From contig NC_060896.1 of the NCBI RefSeq assembly GCF_014805685.1, forward strand, positions 10,442,889-10,506,888: a DNA stretch of 64,000 bases, in the 5' to 3' direction. The notes under the pieces are model-generated. The model searched no databases. It was given only the letters and a program-made list of their open reading frames with translations, and was not told the DNA's origin. Origin of the DNA: Silurus meridionalis (taxonomy: Eukaryota > Chordata > Actinopteri > Siluriformes > Siluridae). Positions 1 through 13,099 of the stretch are shown piece after piece (position 1 is the first letter of the stretch; each line of letters begins with the position of its first letter). The translations under genes were made by a program, and so were the position numbers.

Positions 1-274
1 GAGGTGAAAGTAAATCCATAAAACAAGTCTGATAATGGAGATGTAATTTTATCGAGAAAATGTTTGTTTGTATGCTATGCAGCTAAATGCACATTTGAAG
101 GGAATTATTATTTTTTTGGCAAATCAATTTTATAGCTAAGCATCCAGGCAAGAAAAGGTAATATTTTTCTGACATTGGCTTGGCCACATTACAGTACATA
201 AAAATAGTTTGTAAACACTTGAACATAAGATAAATTTGTGCTTTTTTTGAAAATCCCACTTTACATTTAATCAT

Positions 275-515
275 CATTTACTGTTATAATAGCCTCCACT
301 ATTCTGGGAAGATGTTCCACTATATTTTGGAGTGTACTTTAGGCTCATTCAGCCATAAAGGAGAGTCAGCGTTATAATTCATTCAAAGGAATTCAATAGG
401 GTTAAGGCCAAAGCTCTACAGCAGTCCATTCCACTCCAACCCAAGAAAACCATATCTTCGTGGAGGTCACTTTATGTTTTATTACAGGGCTTTATTTTGC
501 TTGGTTTTGGCAGTT
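275..515 (-). mobile_element. Tc1-like transposon relic (inverted, no intact ORF)
   Basis: On the plus strand the wording runs through the familiar complement of a fish Tc1-like element: the block around 290-330 (ataatagcctccac, ttctgggaaga), then the block near 380-410 (attcaatagggttaaggcc) and the block near 425-470 (actccaacccaagaaaacca, gtggaggtcac). The same phrases recur in the copy at 14415-14875 of this window. The transposase strand is therefore minus. Only scattered segments of the transposase-coding part remain, with many substitutions and no open frame. Assignment rests on remembered consensus wording plus the internal match to the second copy. Confidence 0.5.
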
Positions 516-2015
516 TTTCCGCATTACTGTTGCTATACTCCTTCTCCATCGATTACTTTGATGCTATATTTCAATCCCAACTAGATTACCTGAGCAAATT
601 AGAAAGCTGTCACACACATTTTTTGTTTGCTGGTATCCACATAATACTTGTTCATTTGCTACACTAATGCATAAAACTCCAGGTCATATTGTTACTACTA
701 TTCTCTCTACACATGAAGTAATAAAAGTTCCTGTACAACTTTATTAATTAGCAGAACCTCTTAGCATTTGCAGTCTTCATGCAATTTATCTTGTTCTGTA
801 AGACCATGCCTTGCAGGCTGGAGCATGTATGTTGCTTTTATACGATTAAGTACATAATATGCTTTAAAGTAGCAGTACCTAATGCACTGTAATGTAATAA
901 TGTAACATACCCAATGTATTCTGGTAAGGAACACGCAGTGTAAATGAAATCTGTTTGTTCCAGGCGTCTGGGCTATTGATTTGTCCATCCAGTATGATGT
1001 GTTGCATGAATTAACCTCCAATTCTAGCAAAAGAATAATTTACTTTTAATAATCCAATGAAGAATTTTTTTTGTTTTTCCCTAGGCAATGTGTGGAGGAA
1101 AATGCACTGAAGCATGCCAGTGTTTATTTAGAAGATAGACACTGTGGCTTGATATGGTCTCGGGTACTTATTAAACCCTTCTATAGTCTCAGAGGGGTCT
1201 CTCTGGAGAAACACCATGCTCAGTAAACCTCAATGTATCCAGAAATAAACCAAAGCCAAGTGTATGAGCTCCCATGACTGCGGATTTGCCTGATTTAGCT
1301 CCTTAACTCTGAACACCTCTCCAATCTCAGAGTCTGGCAGGGAAAACATAAAATAAACCAGAAACATGAATCCTACTGGACCTTGTCAGAAGCCTGCTAT
1401 ATTGTCCAACTCTTTTTTTTTTTTTTTCTTTCCCTCAGCTAAAGCAATTCATTTTTGAAAATCCAATTCACAAAACAAAGTTCTGCATTATTGCTTTCAT
1501 ATAAAACAACCCAATAGGTTGATTTTCCTCAAAACATTTCCAATAACAAAAAGCCACCTTAATGGCTTTTAGGTACAGATTAATCAATAAGTAAAGTCGC
1601 AGGCTCTTTTAAAAGAAATGTGCATGTTTCCGAACTTTTAGAAATACATCCATATCTGAAAGTGTAAAACTAGTCCTCCTTTAGGAATATGTATGACATT
1701 GTTGGATCACTATTCAGCCTTACACTCACATTGAAAAACTTTTCCTTTCATGTGGTTTACACTTTGTCTTATAATAGTTTGTCTGTAATTTTGTCCATTT
1801 TGAGCTGGTTTTTATGTATAAAAATTATTATTATTGTTGTTGTTGTTGTTGTGAACACTGTCAAGATTCTAGCTTTATATGTTGCTATTTGCCGAAAAAT
1901 CCACACAATTGTCAAACTAGTTGTGGTACACCAAATAACTGCGATTTCATCACAATTGGTTCACAGAATCTCATTATACTTTCAAACTTGCTCTTGTGTC
2001 TGAAAACATATGCAG
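516..2015. other. No gene seen; AT-rich intergenic or intronic DNA
   Basis: Six-frame reading gives only short open frames without recognisable protein sequence. A T-run sits near 1411-1427 and a short (TTG)n tract near 1835-1852. The last 60 bases become pyrimidine-rich and lead into the splice acceptor at 2015. Confidence 0.6.
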
Positions 2016-2248
2016 CAGAGGAAGACAGCGGTGCTCTGTGGGAACTGATCAATGTCCGGAGTGCTGAGACTGCAGATGGGGATCTGGCGAGGATCCTGTC
2101 ACCGGAGCCATCTGTAACCACCAACCTGCTCAGCTACAAGTACCAAACGTGGAAGAGAAACATGAGTGAAAGACATTACATCCGCTGTCCTTTCATCAGA
2201 CACTGGAGAAACAGAGAGCTGGTGCACATGTACCAGAGGAAAATATGA
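2016..2248 (+). CDS. Candidate terminal coding exon, unidentified protein C-terminus
   Basis: An open frame enters from a plausible 3' splice site (pyrimidine-rich 1968-2000, then tatgcag at 2009-2015; a second AG three bases later makes a NAGNAG acceptor) and ends at TGA 2246-2248. The frame encodes about 76 residues. It begins Glu-Glu-Asp-Ser-Gly-Ala-Leu-Trp and has a basic, aromatic-rich C-terminal half containing SYKYQTWKRN and RCPFIRHWRNRELVHMYQ. Composition is complex and codon use balanced, unlike the surrounding AT-rich sequence. A non-canonical ATTAAA poly(A) signal lies 224 bp after the stop, consistent with a last exon. I do not recognise the family. No upstream exon of the same gene is visible in the first 2 kb. 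It could instead be a chance open frame; a protein search would settle this. Confidence 0.4.
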
Positions 2249-2345
2249 GGAAACTGTCCTTGTAGATGACTTCTATTTTTTCTTTATTTCTATATTTATT
2301 ATTATCATCAAGAGAGCAATGAGGATTTTTTTCTGTATATATCAG

Positions 2346-2384
2346 CTCTCTCTCTCTCTCTCTTTCTCTTGCTCGCTCTCTCTT

Positions 2385-2432
<48 letters not shown>
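2346..2432. repeat. Compound microsatellite (CT)n then (AT)n
   Basis: A CT tract (2346-2363), a short imperfect CT spacer, and an uninterrupted AT tract (2388-2432). If the exon at 2016-2248 is real, this lies inside its 3' untranslated region and would be transcribed. Confidence 0.9.
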
Positions 2433-2440
<8 letters not shown>

Positions 2441-2471
2441 TTTTATTCACTATGATGTGGTTATGTAGCAC

Positions 2472-2477
2472 ATTAAA
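2472..2477 (+). terminator. Putative poly(A) signal ATTAAA
   Basis: ATTAAA is the commonest variant of AATAAA. It follows the candidate terminal exon by 224 bp and is followed by T/GT-containing sequence. The hexamer alone is weak evidence in AT-rich DNA. Confidence 0.3.
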
Positions 2478-4092
2478 GCAGAGCTATCTGTGCACTTTGA
2501 TAAGGGAGGTTCAATGGCAGAGCACTTTTTTTTACTATAATTATTATTTATTTACATAAGTGTGTAAATGTATAGCGTCTGGTAGGAATAGATTTCAGAA
2601 TGGTCAGAGTGAGAAATTCAGATGTGAGAAATGAGATGAGTGCTTTTAGAGTTGCTGTTCATTCAGGCAGGAGGCTACATGGCCTTCCCATTGTATCTAT
2701 TGTCTGTGATCTATCAAAAAGCCTTGAGTGCAATCTTACATCTTACATTGTTTCTCACGGAAGGACAAGCCAAAAAAATCTTATTAGATTGTCCTTTTTT
2801 TTTACCTATAATTGCACATAGACACATACATATACACTTTTTTAAGTATAACCATGGTACCTACATGATGCTTAAAAAGTATGTTCTTCATGAATTATTT
2901 AGATATTTAAGCTAAAAAATCTTTAAATGTTCTTTACTGGACATTTTAGTGATACAATAAGAATTGGGAGCAATTTCAGGGTACTAATGCATTAACAATG
3001 TATATAAGTGTGCTTATTGGCATGAAGATCCAAGTAGAAATCTGTTGGAAAGCTAAGAATCATTAAACACACAAATAACTTTATAGAACTCTTTTTTTGT
3101 TTTGTTTTTATTTGTTTTGTTTTTATAGTAAATGTATTCGGCTGCAAAAAAAAAAAAAAGCACGCACTTTTACTTATACTGACAAGTGATTGATGGACAT
3201 GTTCCCCATGCATGCCCTTTGGAACTGATGTTAAAATCCCAGCTGTACCCAAGTGTGCCAGTCTCTTATCTGGATAGCAGTAAAAACTGCCAAATAAGCT
3301 AACAATGCAGAACACATATCTGTTCCCAGGTTCATCTCTGCTTTGCTTTTTTTTTTTTTTATTTCGAACACATAAATGCAAAAAAGGAATGCTTCATAAA
3401 TGACAAAACATATATGATCTGTTAACCTTGTCTTGCTTTTCTTAAATACAAAGGCATTGAGCTATACACATAACAAATGAAGCAGCATCAGCAATGTGCT
3501 GGCCTTGTCTGTAATCTGATGAATATTGTTAATGCGCTGCTATCAATAATGTGTTAAGCAATGACTAAGTGGCGACGGGCAGAGCTCATTGGAGTGTACC
3601 AAGTGAAAGTCATTGAGTCCTAGATGTCCTCTGCGATCTGACCTTATCTCAGAAATCTCAGGATCGTTAAAATTTTGTGATTTGAAAAAAAATTTGCTCA
3701 ACGGTAATTAAACACAACCGATTAATCACAAGCTTGTTAATGCAGTTGGTAAATTACAGCCGAAATGTTAGGTAGAAGAGTGTCTCAGGGTTAAACGCCT
3801 GACAGTTTCACAATGAAGGACTTAAATGTGAGAAGATAATTTCAGTGAATATGAGGATGTGATTATTGCGTTCGGAAAAAAAGTCTCTAAAATCTGACAC
3901 CCACATATGCATGAAATGAGGGAATGTAACATCTTCAGAAAAATAATTCATGCAGATTAGGCACATAGTGTGCTGCTAATTAATCCAAACCACACCAGAG
4001 AGCTGCACAAAAAGTAAAGTGGTTGTACATAAGAGTAGAAGCTTTTAACAAACGAAACTTCTACAGCTTCAATTAAAAAAAACAAATAAATA

Positions 4093-4099
<7 letters not shown>
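2478..4099. other. No gene seen; one stretch of complex sequence near 3480-3760
   Basis: Open frames here are short and broken by A and T runs (3146-3159, 3346-3361). From about 3480 to 3760 the base composition is more even, with little simple repeat and several TAAT-type homeobox core sites. That is the texture of vertebrate conserved non-coding DNA, but conservation cannot be assessed from one sequence. Confidence 0.4.

Positions 4100-4166
<67 letters not shown>
4100..4166. repeat. (AT)n microsatellite
   Basis: About 33 uninterrupted AT dinucleotides following a short (AAAT)n tract at 4084-4098. Such tracts form cruciforms readily and are often unstable in assembly. Confidence 0.95.
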
Positions 4167-4167
<1 letters not shown>

Positions 4168-7100
4168 GTGTAAATGTTTAGGGCCACCTAAAATATTTAA
4201 AAAATAAAAACCTTTTATATATCATTTTGCAGTATTGATTGAAAATTGAAAGAAAACACACCAGAATGAAGCTGGTGATGAAAATATAAGTCCATTTTCT
4301 CCCATGTAGTGATGTTCTTTTCTGCAGACTGCTTCTTACTCTTACACTTTTTCTCTCTACATTTCTCTCCTATTCCCATTCTTTTTCTCACATCAAAGCA
4401 GTACTAACACCCACACAAGGCACCTACACAACCAAAATCGATTTCAAAGAATGATAAAATGGAATAAAATGATGGAATATTTTCATAGTGCCAATATACA
4501 AAACACCAATCTTACATAGCATGATGTCAGCACACCCTTTGCAGTGGGACTGCTTTGCATTCAAATATTTGAAGCAGATGTGCAGCAGATGCATCAGGAG
4601 TTTGTCTCAAGGAAATTAAAAATGTTTTCTCTGAAATGCAAAGGTTTGCTTTGTTCCTGAGTCATAAACTGAATTGTGAACGTTTCCGTTCTACTATACA
4701 TGCTATTAAATGTGCTGAAATAGCTCTGATAATGCCACGTGTGCTGGTGTCAATGGGTGATGACTCTAATAAAATGTTTGCAGGTTTCCTTTCATGTCTG
4801 AATATCGAATGAATTATATTGGGGTTATTGGTTTTTTTTGTTTCACACTTTGTACACTGAGGTATGCATCTTACATGGCCCTTGTCTTTTATTCCAGATG
4901 TATTAACAGGTTGTATATAGAGAGCATTGCTGGAGGGTAGACTTGTAGCACAGAGAGTAGTGTATCACAATCTCTATGGTCTCTAGCTCAAGCCTGAACA
5001 CTGAGATGCTCTATGGAGTTTCACAATCTTCCTGTGTTCATGTGAGTTTAAAAAAAAATATACATTTCAGTGGGAAGATATTTGATTATTACTTTGGAAT
5101 AAATGATTATTATTTATATCTATATTTATTTGCCAACATCAAATGTTACATGTTTAAGAATGCTAGAAACGTACAGTGCTCAGTCATTTCCTTCGAGAAA
5201 TGTTGTATAGGCTTGTGGCATACATAAATATATGAATATAAAGTAAGGCTGAATCTATAGCATAAAGTAAAAAAGTAAAGTATAAAGCTTTATTCCTGTG
5301 ACTGTCATTATAATAGAGGCTTTTATCAGCCTACAGCATCGTATTTTTCTATCCAAACTGCGATATCCATGCTAGATGACAAATATAAAGCGTAGCAGCG
5401 GTTAAAAATGTTTTTCCAACAGAAAAGGACACAGTTTGCGAAATAACCGGGGTTTCTCTCCAGACGAAAATGATCAAAACACAGCAGCATTGCTTTCAAA
5501 AAATAAATAAATAAATAACAGCAGACAATTTGGTTTGTAATTTTCTCAGGAGAGAATGGACAGAAGAAAAAATCACAAAGTAGCACCTGCAAATAATGGA
5601 ATTACCTAAGATCCCCAAGTATACAGTATTTAATCCTATCCATATAGGGCTATTATCACACATTTCCCACAGGCAGCAGAAATAGTGATACTATTGTACT
5701 TTTCGGATATAGATGCACTGTGATAAAAAAAGAGCAACATAGCTCTCTGAAGCGATTACATATATATATGTACTCTGTATTTTGTATCCCATTATTTGCC
5801 ACTCTTTTTGCCCAGAGACTGTGGAAACTTTTCTCCTGTTCTTTTCCATGAAAACCAACAGGATACTGTGAACATCTGCATCACTGAAATGACCCTGTCG
5901 AACCTCTATCCTGACACATTTTTTGGGAAATAAATAAAGAACAAGGCTTGCCATTCATAGATTTGTGACATGCAGCTGCCAAACACATTGTTGATTCAAA
6001 GAGGAACTAGCATGCATGATTTCATGGTCACCATTTAGAGAATACCCGCACAGAAAGTTCATACATGCCACCAATGTCTTGGGGCTAATGCCGACCTCTC
6101 ACACATCTTGTCTTGTTTTGTACAGGAGGGGCAGAAAGGATAAGGAACAAGAAGTCCATTTCAATCCTCGACAGCCTAGTTTGGGATCTTATTCTTTTTC
6201 AAATTCATCCCATCTTAGAGCTTATACTGCCTTGCCATTTTTCGTAGTTTGCAAGGCTCTAAAGGCTCCTCTTGATGGACTAACCCAAACCCATATCCCC
6301 AGCTTTACAAGCAGCTATAAAAGGTGATTTAACAGGAATAATCAATGTGTCACTCAGAAGGTAGCTGCTGAGCCCAGGGGCAGGGCGACCAGATGAAGAC
6401 TGCAGGTGAATGGCAGACGGATATAATGGCATTTTCTACAGGCCCAATCCTTCAACTCACAGCTTCCGAAAACCTAACTCCAAGTCGCAATTCCATCCCT
6501 CTGTAACCAACCCACCCTAACTCAATTTCACAGCCTACTGCTGCCCGATGATGCCTCATCACACACCAGAGGCAGAGTACACAAACCAACATTTCATATT
6601 CATGCTCAGGATCAACAGGATGCATGATTTGTTAGCTGGATGGAAAACATACACTGTAGCTCTTACTCACAGGTATTCTGAGAATATAATGGTGATTGCA
6701 CAGGGTCACTTTTATCTTTAGAGGTGGTAAATACATAAGTCATTGTACTTCATTACTATAAATAAGTATAATTATGAGGTAATGATTCTCAAGTGTTTTT
6801 AAGGACTCATACATAACTCCTTACTTTTTACTCCTTATGTTTTCATTATCTTTAAAGTACTCTTTACAATTTTCCAAGGTCACTTCTTCTTGCCTTTGAC
6901 AAGTTGTTATACATCAATAAAATGACCTCCTGTGCATTTCATCTAGTTTAAAGCATTTAATCAAGTTTAACAATATACACTAACAGTATGATGAATACTT
7001 ATGCCAATCATGTGGCGTTTATTATAATTTCACTAATATACAGTCTGATAAAATAACACAGAACTAAAAGATATAACACACTTGTAAAAGCTAGACAGAC

Positions 7101-7835
7101 CTATACCACACACACATGCCTACATGAACTGCACATGGACAAACAGTGATATTACCACACTGCAATATACTTGGATACATATGCTGTGACCTTACCATAC
7201 TATGCAATGAAGCTAGGAACTATAGCTATTCCTGTGTGACTTTAGTGTTGAGATTGAGTGCCTTTGGCTCTAATTCAGTAACATTGTTCAATATGTGGCA
7301 GTAAGAAAAGCCATATATAATTTGGTGTCTTTTTCTTAGCCACGTATTCCGAAAAAAAAAGCAGATATTGAGATATGTTTTGCTGACTTGTCTTCTTTAT
7401 TTGCCTGTAAATAATGGTTTTACTTATTTAAATTTGGAAGATTTTTACACATTATTTGTTTTTTTACTTAAATATAATTTGCCAGGACTTTATACAACAT
7501 TAATTAACAGTTCAATCAATTCACGGGTAAACAAATCACAAGGGTTATGTTGTCAAATATTACACATCGTATGAATTCGAACCTGGTGGCAATGGAAATG
7601 AAATGAAATAAAAATGTGGAGTTTTCTACTGGGGCAAATGTCATGGCTTTTAATGTCAAAGTGTAATCTATGAATCCATTCTGTTCTTTCATGCATTTAA
7701 ATGTGGAGCTGGTCTCTGGGTTGACCTTAATTTAAACCAGTGGTTAAGCCTGAACCTCATAACACCCCATCCCAAAATGTAATGGCCATGAGCATAAGGA
7801 AATGAAAGTGAAAAATCCATCATCTCCTACTCACA

Positions 7836-7838
<3 letters not shown>
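4167..7838. other. No gene supported
   Basis: Unique AT-rich sequence with short (AAAT)n near 5501-5517. A strong-looking acceptor (tcttgttttgtacag, ending at 6124) opens a frame to 6327, but no donor or protein family could be recognised, so it is not called as an exon. Confidence 0.5.

Positions 7839-7902
<64 letters not shown>
7839..7902. repeat. (CA)n microsatellite
   Basis: About 32 uninterrupted CA dinucleotides, flanked by a partial CA run at 7832-7838. Confidence 0.95.
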
Positions 7903-7904
<2 letters not shown>

Positions 7905-8555
7905 GTTTGCTATCACCCCAGCAACGCCCATATCTCACATTTCCAAAGAGTATAATAAGCGACGTATGATGAGCTACTACCCTGCTATAGAAAGCTAATC
8001 CATGCAAAAATAAACAAATTTAGGTGGGTAATTGAACTCAAGCAGAAGAATTACAAAAGGAAAAGAAACCAGGGACCCCTATGTGAATTTTCTAACCTTG
8101 ATGTAATAATGAGCCCTGCTTCTCCTAACATCCTGCTTCCTGGAGCACTCTAATATTCATGGAGTCGGGCAGCAAGCCTCCCCACAGGCATTTATGTTGC
8201 CTCATCAGGAGGAGAGCAGAGGTTGGATTGGAAATGCAACTCAGTTAAATCTATACCACTATGTAGTTGCAAATGAGTGGAGAGCTGCAACTTGAAACAA
8301 AAAACTGTTTCGAGTTGCAGCCAGTTTTCCCATATGGGAAACTGCAAGACGGTTATCATGGGTCAATGCTTGTTTATCATGCAGTCTCATAGTGTTAGAT
8401 TTGTCTTATGTTACACTGTGTAATAGTTCTTTCGGCCTTAGCATGACGCCACACTGTATCATGACAGTCAATTATTTGGTTATACTAGGGCTTATTATAG
8501 AGTTTTACCTCTGTATCATGCATTTCCTCCTCCATGTTTCTGTTCTTCCATGTAG

Positions 8556-8670
8556 ATTCGATTGCAGCCCTGATTTGAGAGCTAGACAGAGAACCAAGTT
8601 TTTCTGGACTGTTCCAGCATACGGTGCAATGGATGAAGAACAAGTGAGCCTTCTGACGAAGCACAGACAG
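8556..8670 (+). CDS. Candidate internal coding exon with consensus splice sites, unidentified
   Basis: The acceptor is excellent: the pyrimidine-rich run tttctgttcttccatgtag ends at 8555. The donor is also good, CAG|gtgagg at 8670/8671. The 115-nt exon has one open frame: one base completes an upstream codon, then 38 codons end exactly at the donor. The encoded peptide starts FDCSPDLRARQRTKFFW, continues through VPAYGAMDEEQ and ends SLLTKHRQ. The other two frames hit TGA within 25 nt of the acceptor. Splice sites on both sides in the right phase are hard to get by chance, but I do not recognise the protein and find no partner exon within several kb on either side. It lies about 6 kb downstream of the stop-containing exon at 2016-2248, so the two cannot be sequential exons in that order. 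It could be an exon of a long gene or of a non-coding RNA. Confidence 0.4.
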
Positions 8671-11600
8671 GTGAGGGACTAGTGAGGGGCTCTACAGACC
8701 ATTGGGAACACAGATCAGACCGCATAGGCTGGTAAACACACACAAACACACACACTCAAATCCACAGCTGGCTATGGGAAATCCAGAACAGACTGTGCTC
8801 ACTGCACCTGACTGATAAACTCACACAAACAGACCCAGTGTCTATTGGGAGAGGGGTCATTCTTTCCCAACGGTCACGCAGCAGAGATGCGGGCCAACAG
8901 AGAAGGCTTCTCCTTTATGAGCCTGTCGCCATGCCCCTGCCAAGCTGTCTCTCCTGCACAGACACCCAGACAAAACAAGAGGAGGAAGCATCAAAAGGCA
9001 ATGACATGCATTCTGGCACGAGCTCCACAAGGAAATGTCAGCACGGGCTTCAGGCCTCCAGGTGCTTTCAACACACAAGGCTGCTGGTTAACCCTGACAA
9101 CAGCCCAGTGCCCGTAAGCATGTAGTTGCCCGCCTAAGGATATCACAGCCTGGGCAGTATTCTGAATGAGACTGTGAGGTCAAAGGCTCAAACACTGAAA
9201 ATGTCAACGGAACACCTGATGGAAGGAGAGGTTGCTCTCTGACCCTTACGCAACCAGGAAAGTGAGGATTATTGATGCCATGCCAGGGCCCAAGAAAGTA
9301 GTACATTCATCTTATTCATCTGCAGAAACTACTTTATCCTGTTTAGGGTCATATAAATTCCAGTTCCTCCTGGGAACAGTGTGGAAGGCCAGAATGCATT
9401 ATGGATGAGACAGAGTGTTTTACACACACATGGGGTAATTTAAAGTTATCAGTTGACCTGCAGCTATGTTTTTGGGTGCACGCAGAAGAGCAGGAAGAAT
9501 ATAGTGACTGATGACAGTTCAGCACCCCCTGCATGCCCTGTATGATAGAATCCAGGATTGTGGAAACCAGATATTATTTGTCTCCGTGTTTTAAAAGCGC
9601 CGTGCTGATAATCATTCCATGTAGCTAATCATTCCATATTATTAGTGCTAAAAATAAATGGCCTAGCATTTTGTTGGTTCATGATTTGTTTAATTAGACC
9701 TTGCCATTTTGTAAAATGTTATGTTTGAGTTTAAATACCATTTAATAGTTTAAAAAAGAAGTGTGCCGGTAATAATATGGCCTGTCTAGCCAGTGCATCT
9801 TGACCCAGTTGATTTGCTCTGGGAGCAAACCAGAAGGTTTAAAAATGTCTTTTTCTACAAAACTCCAGAAAGATACACAACCTGCATGAAACTGCATCTG
9901 TGAGGAATGTTGGCAAAACTGGCTGTATTAATTGTGTAGAAATTAAAAGTTGCAAGTGCAGACTGTGAAAAAATAAATAGGCTATATGTTTTAGCATTTT
10001 TGTAACAAACACAATGCAAATATTTTCTACTAAGAGAAATATATAAGGGTTTTTTTTTTTTTTCTTGGCTTGAATACAAAGTGACTAGTAAATAAGACCG
10101 AAACCACCTGGGGAAAAACACAGCATTCCCACCAGCAATAATCTTTTCACCATGCATGATTCAAGATATATCGTAAGCAGGTGTTCTGGAATTATTGTTA
10201 GTTGCCATGGTTTTACTAAAAGGCACTGGGGCACTGGCCATTAAAATATATAGGCACAAAGTCATATCTGGATACTGTACTAGTTTTTCTATAAATAAAA
10301 ATAAACCAAATAAAAATTGTTCAGGGAAACCGTTAACTTGTGTATAAATTGTATTTGTGCAACACTCAATGGTCTACTAGAGTCAGAAAGAGCCAAAAAC
10401 TAATTCGATTTACAGCAGAAAAAATACCAGCTTTGCTGTAATTGGGTTCATAAAACACTTTGAGCCCATAGCTGCATGGCATCTCTGGATAAAAACATGG
10501 ATAATATTTCTCAGTGGGGGGAATATGAAGCATGCTACAGCGGTCGTTATATTGCTGTTCTAAGTTGTGTTCTATATTTGTTTTTGCGTTCCTTGCTCAA
10601 CTTATGTCACATTGGCAAAAATCGCTTGGTCGCCTGACAATGTAAATCACACACTCATTGAAAATAAATAACATAAACTGTAATTTGTTCACGTCTGACA
10701 ACCTTCCAATTAAAAAAAGCAATCGAATTCCAAGCAAAGAAACGTATGCGCTAAGCTACACTACACTGCAAAAGCTGTAGTCAAATTGTAAACAAGACAC
10801 ATGGGGAATAGAGTGGTTCAGTCATGACAGTCAGCAAATTAGTGAGTGTTGTTTAAATAGACAATGAGCGGTTCTGCTGATGAAGCTGAAAGTTTAAAAG
10901 GATCTGTGTAGCGTAAGAGAGGCGAAAGTAGATCACAAAACAAATGAAAACGAAAAAATCAAATGACACATGAACAAAAAAAACTTAACCTGAGCGGGAA
11001 CACGACGAGCATGACCAAGAAAAAAGTGTATGTTCAAGATGTGACTTAAAAAATACAGGTGCTCTTTAACTCAAAATGTGGCACGAATGCACACAGTCAT
11101 GTGACATGATCCGGTGGCTTCTGTCAAACGTAGTCTAATGCCTTAAACCTGAAATCTTTCAGCAATTATTACTTGCTGCAAATTACTAGATGAACCCTAT
11201 TTAATCCATACATGCTATAAATTGATTGATTCTACTGAATAACAGACTCTGTTCTCCATCTTAGATTACAAGATGAAAATCTTTTAATGACAGACTTGCA
11301 ATTCTTGAACATGACTAATTTCTGCCCACAACATCAGCAAAAAATGCGAGCTGCATAAACAGAAACTAGCCTTGGTGTAATAGTGCTAATATGATCTCTA
11401 TTGAAAACACACTCTAAAAATGTAATAATTGGAGATGGAAGTAAAAAGGGGTCACTCATGGCTGGGTTAAAAAAAATCTAATTGAATGAAAAATTCAGTA
11501 AACTGCTCATGTTCTGTTTATAGTTCGTCATTTGTAGCTGTCTCATGAGTTTCACCGTTCTTATATCAGATACTTTTATAAAAAAGAAACCATGAAAAGA

Positions 11601-13099
11601 TGCCTAATGCTGCCAGTGCTCACTAAATAAGCGACTGTGAAGATTGTCACAATATGCGTTCCAAGTTGTCAACAACTCATGACCAAAATTTGTTCGGACA
11701 TGCAATTTTTGTCTGCAAAAGCAATATAAGGTAGCAAATAATACATTGTAAAGCTGGTTTTAGAGAGAACTGTGCATATAAAATGGCCAATGCTGCACCG
11801 ACTAACTGCCAAGTCCTTGAGCCAGATTCAGTTGGCCGACTAAATGTCAGTGGGCCGTTCTTACATGGCCTTTGTCTATTTTGAGATTTAGCTTTTAGAA
11901 GCCTTGGCATCCACTGTCTCATGATAAAATGATCAATCAGAATGCAAACTCAAGTATACTTTCAGTGGTTAGCATTTACACAAAGCAATTATGACTTACT
12001 GACTGTCTTTTTGAATTAGCGATAGCAAAAGAAGCTGAACTCTTTTTGTCCTGTCATAGGCTGAAACTGTTCATTCATTTGCAGAGGGTGAAGCTCTCAT
12101 TACCATGCTAAGCTCAGGATCATCTGGACTGAAGAGAATGCTAAAGGACCATCCAGAAAGATTAAGAATCTTCTGGCTGACATGAGCTTTCAGAAAAGAG
12201 CTGATACTGTAAAAGGCTAAAGATTGGGGAGGGAAATAGCAAAGCAGATGTATTTGTTTGGTTTATCCTAATAGGTTAGTTGCCCTTGAGATTGATTTAC
12301 ATAATCTATTCCAGTTCAGTCAACCACTAATTAAAAAAGGCTTGCATGTGTCTTTGACCGGATCTGACATGCCTAGGTTTTTGCTGCTTGATATAGATGA
12401 CCCTTCAAGGGAAACATCTGTGCTTTGATAGTGTGTGCATTTGTACTGTCAGAGTCATTGCTCTGAACATGAACTAGGTTTAGAAAAAATAAAAAATAAA
12501 AAAGGCACCCACAGAAGAACCTATAAACAAGGTTACCATAAAGTACAATAAAAAAAAGGTTTAACAAATAAATTTCTTTGTAAAAGTAAATGTTTCTATT
12601 TACTGAAATAAATAGAAACCAAATTCACCAAGCTCCACCAAGGAGACACTGGAGCATAGCATTGAAGCACTGAAGCACCGAAGCTTTTCATAGGCCAAAC
12701 CATGCCATAAATTTCCCACTAGAGAGAGTCTGTAACACTGAATTGCTGCAAAATCATATGCATATTTTGATTAATGCAAAGCACCTACGACTTTCACCAA
12801 GCACTTCACAGCTGTTTTACATTTACTGACACTCATAAAACTGAAAACAATGAAATGCCTATTAAATGGACACAGTATGCTAAATCTGCTAGTAAAGCAG
12901 TTCAGCCATTGCACCACCCAAAGGGTTCTGACTCACACTTCCTCCTTTTAATTGGTTTTAATACATTTATGTTGATTAAGTGGGTAGTCTCATTTGTCAT
13001 TGTTAATATAAAATATAAAATAATATACAATTTTTAATTTTATTCTGTAAATTTAAGTTACTATTATGTAACTATAAAACAGCTATGCTTCAGCTATGA
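8671..13099. other. No gene supported
   Basis: Moderately complex sequence from 8700 to 9540 contains several overlapping open frames on both strands, none recognisable. Near 9306-9360 there is a short relic of the dispersed fish repeat also seen at 37045-37330 (actttatcctgtttagggtc). From 9600 to 13080 the DNA is AT-rich; the stretch 9595-9730 contains clustered TAAT cores and a duplicated taatcattccat. Confidence 0.5.

Noticed and set aside
6125..6327. Exon after the acceptor ending at 6124
   Set aside because: The acceptor is good, but there is no convincing donor and the peptide is not recognisable.
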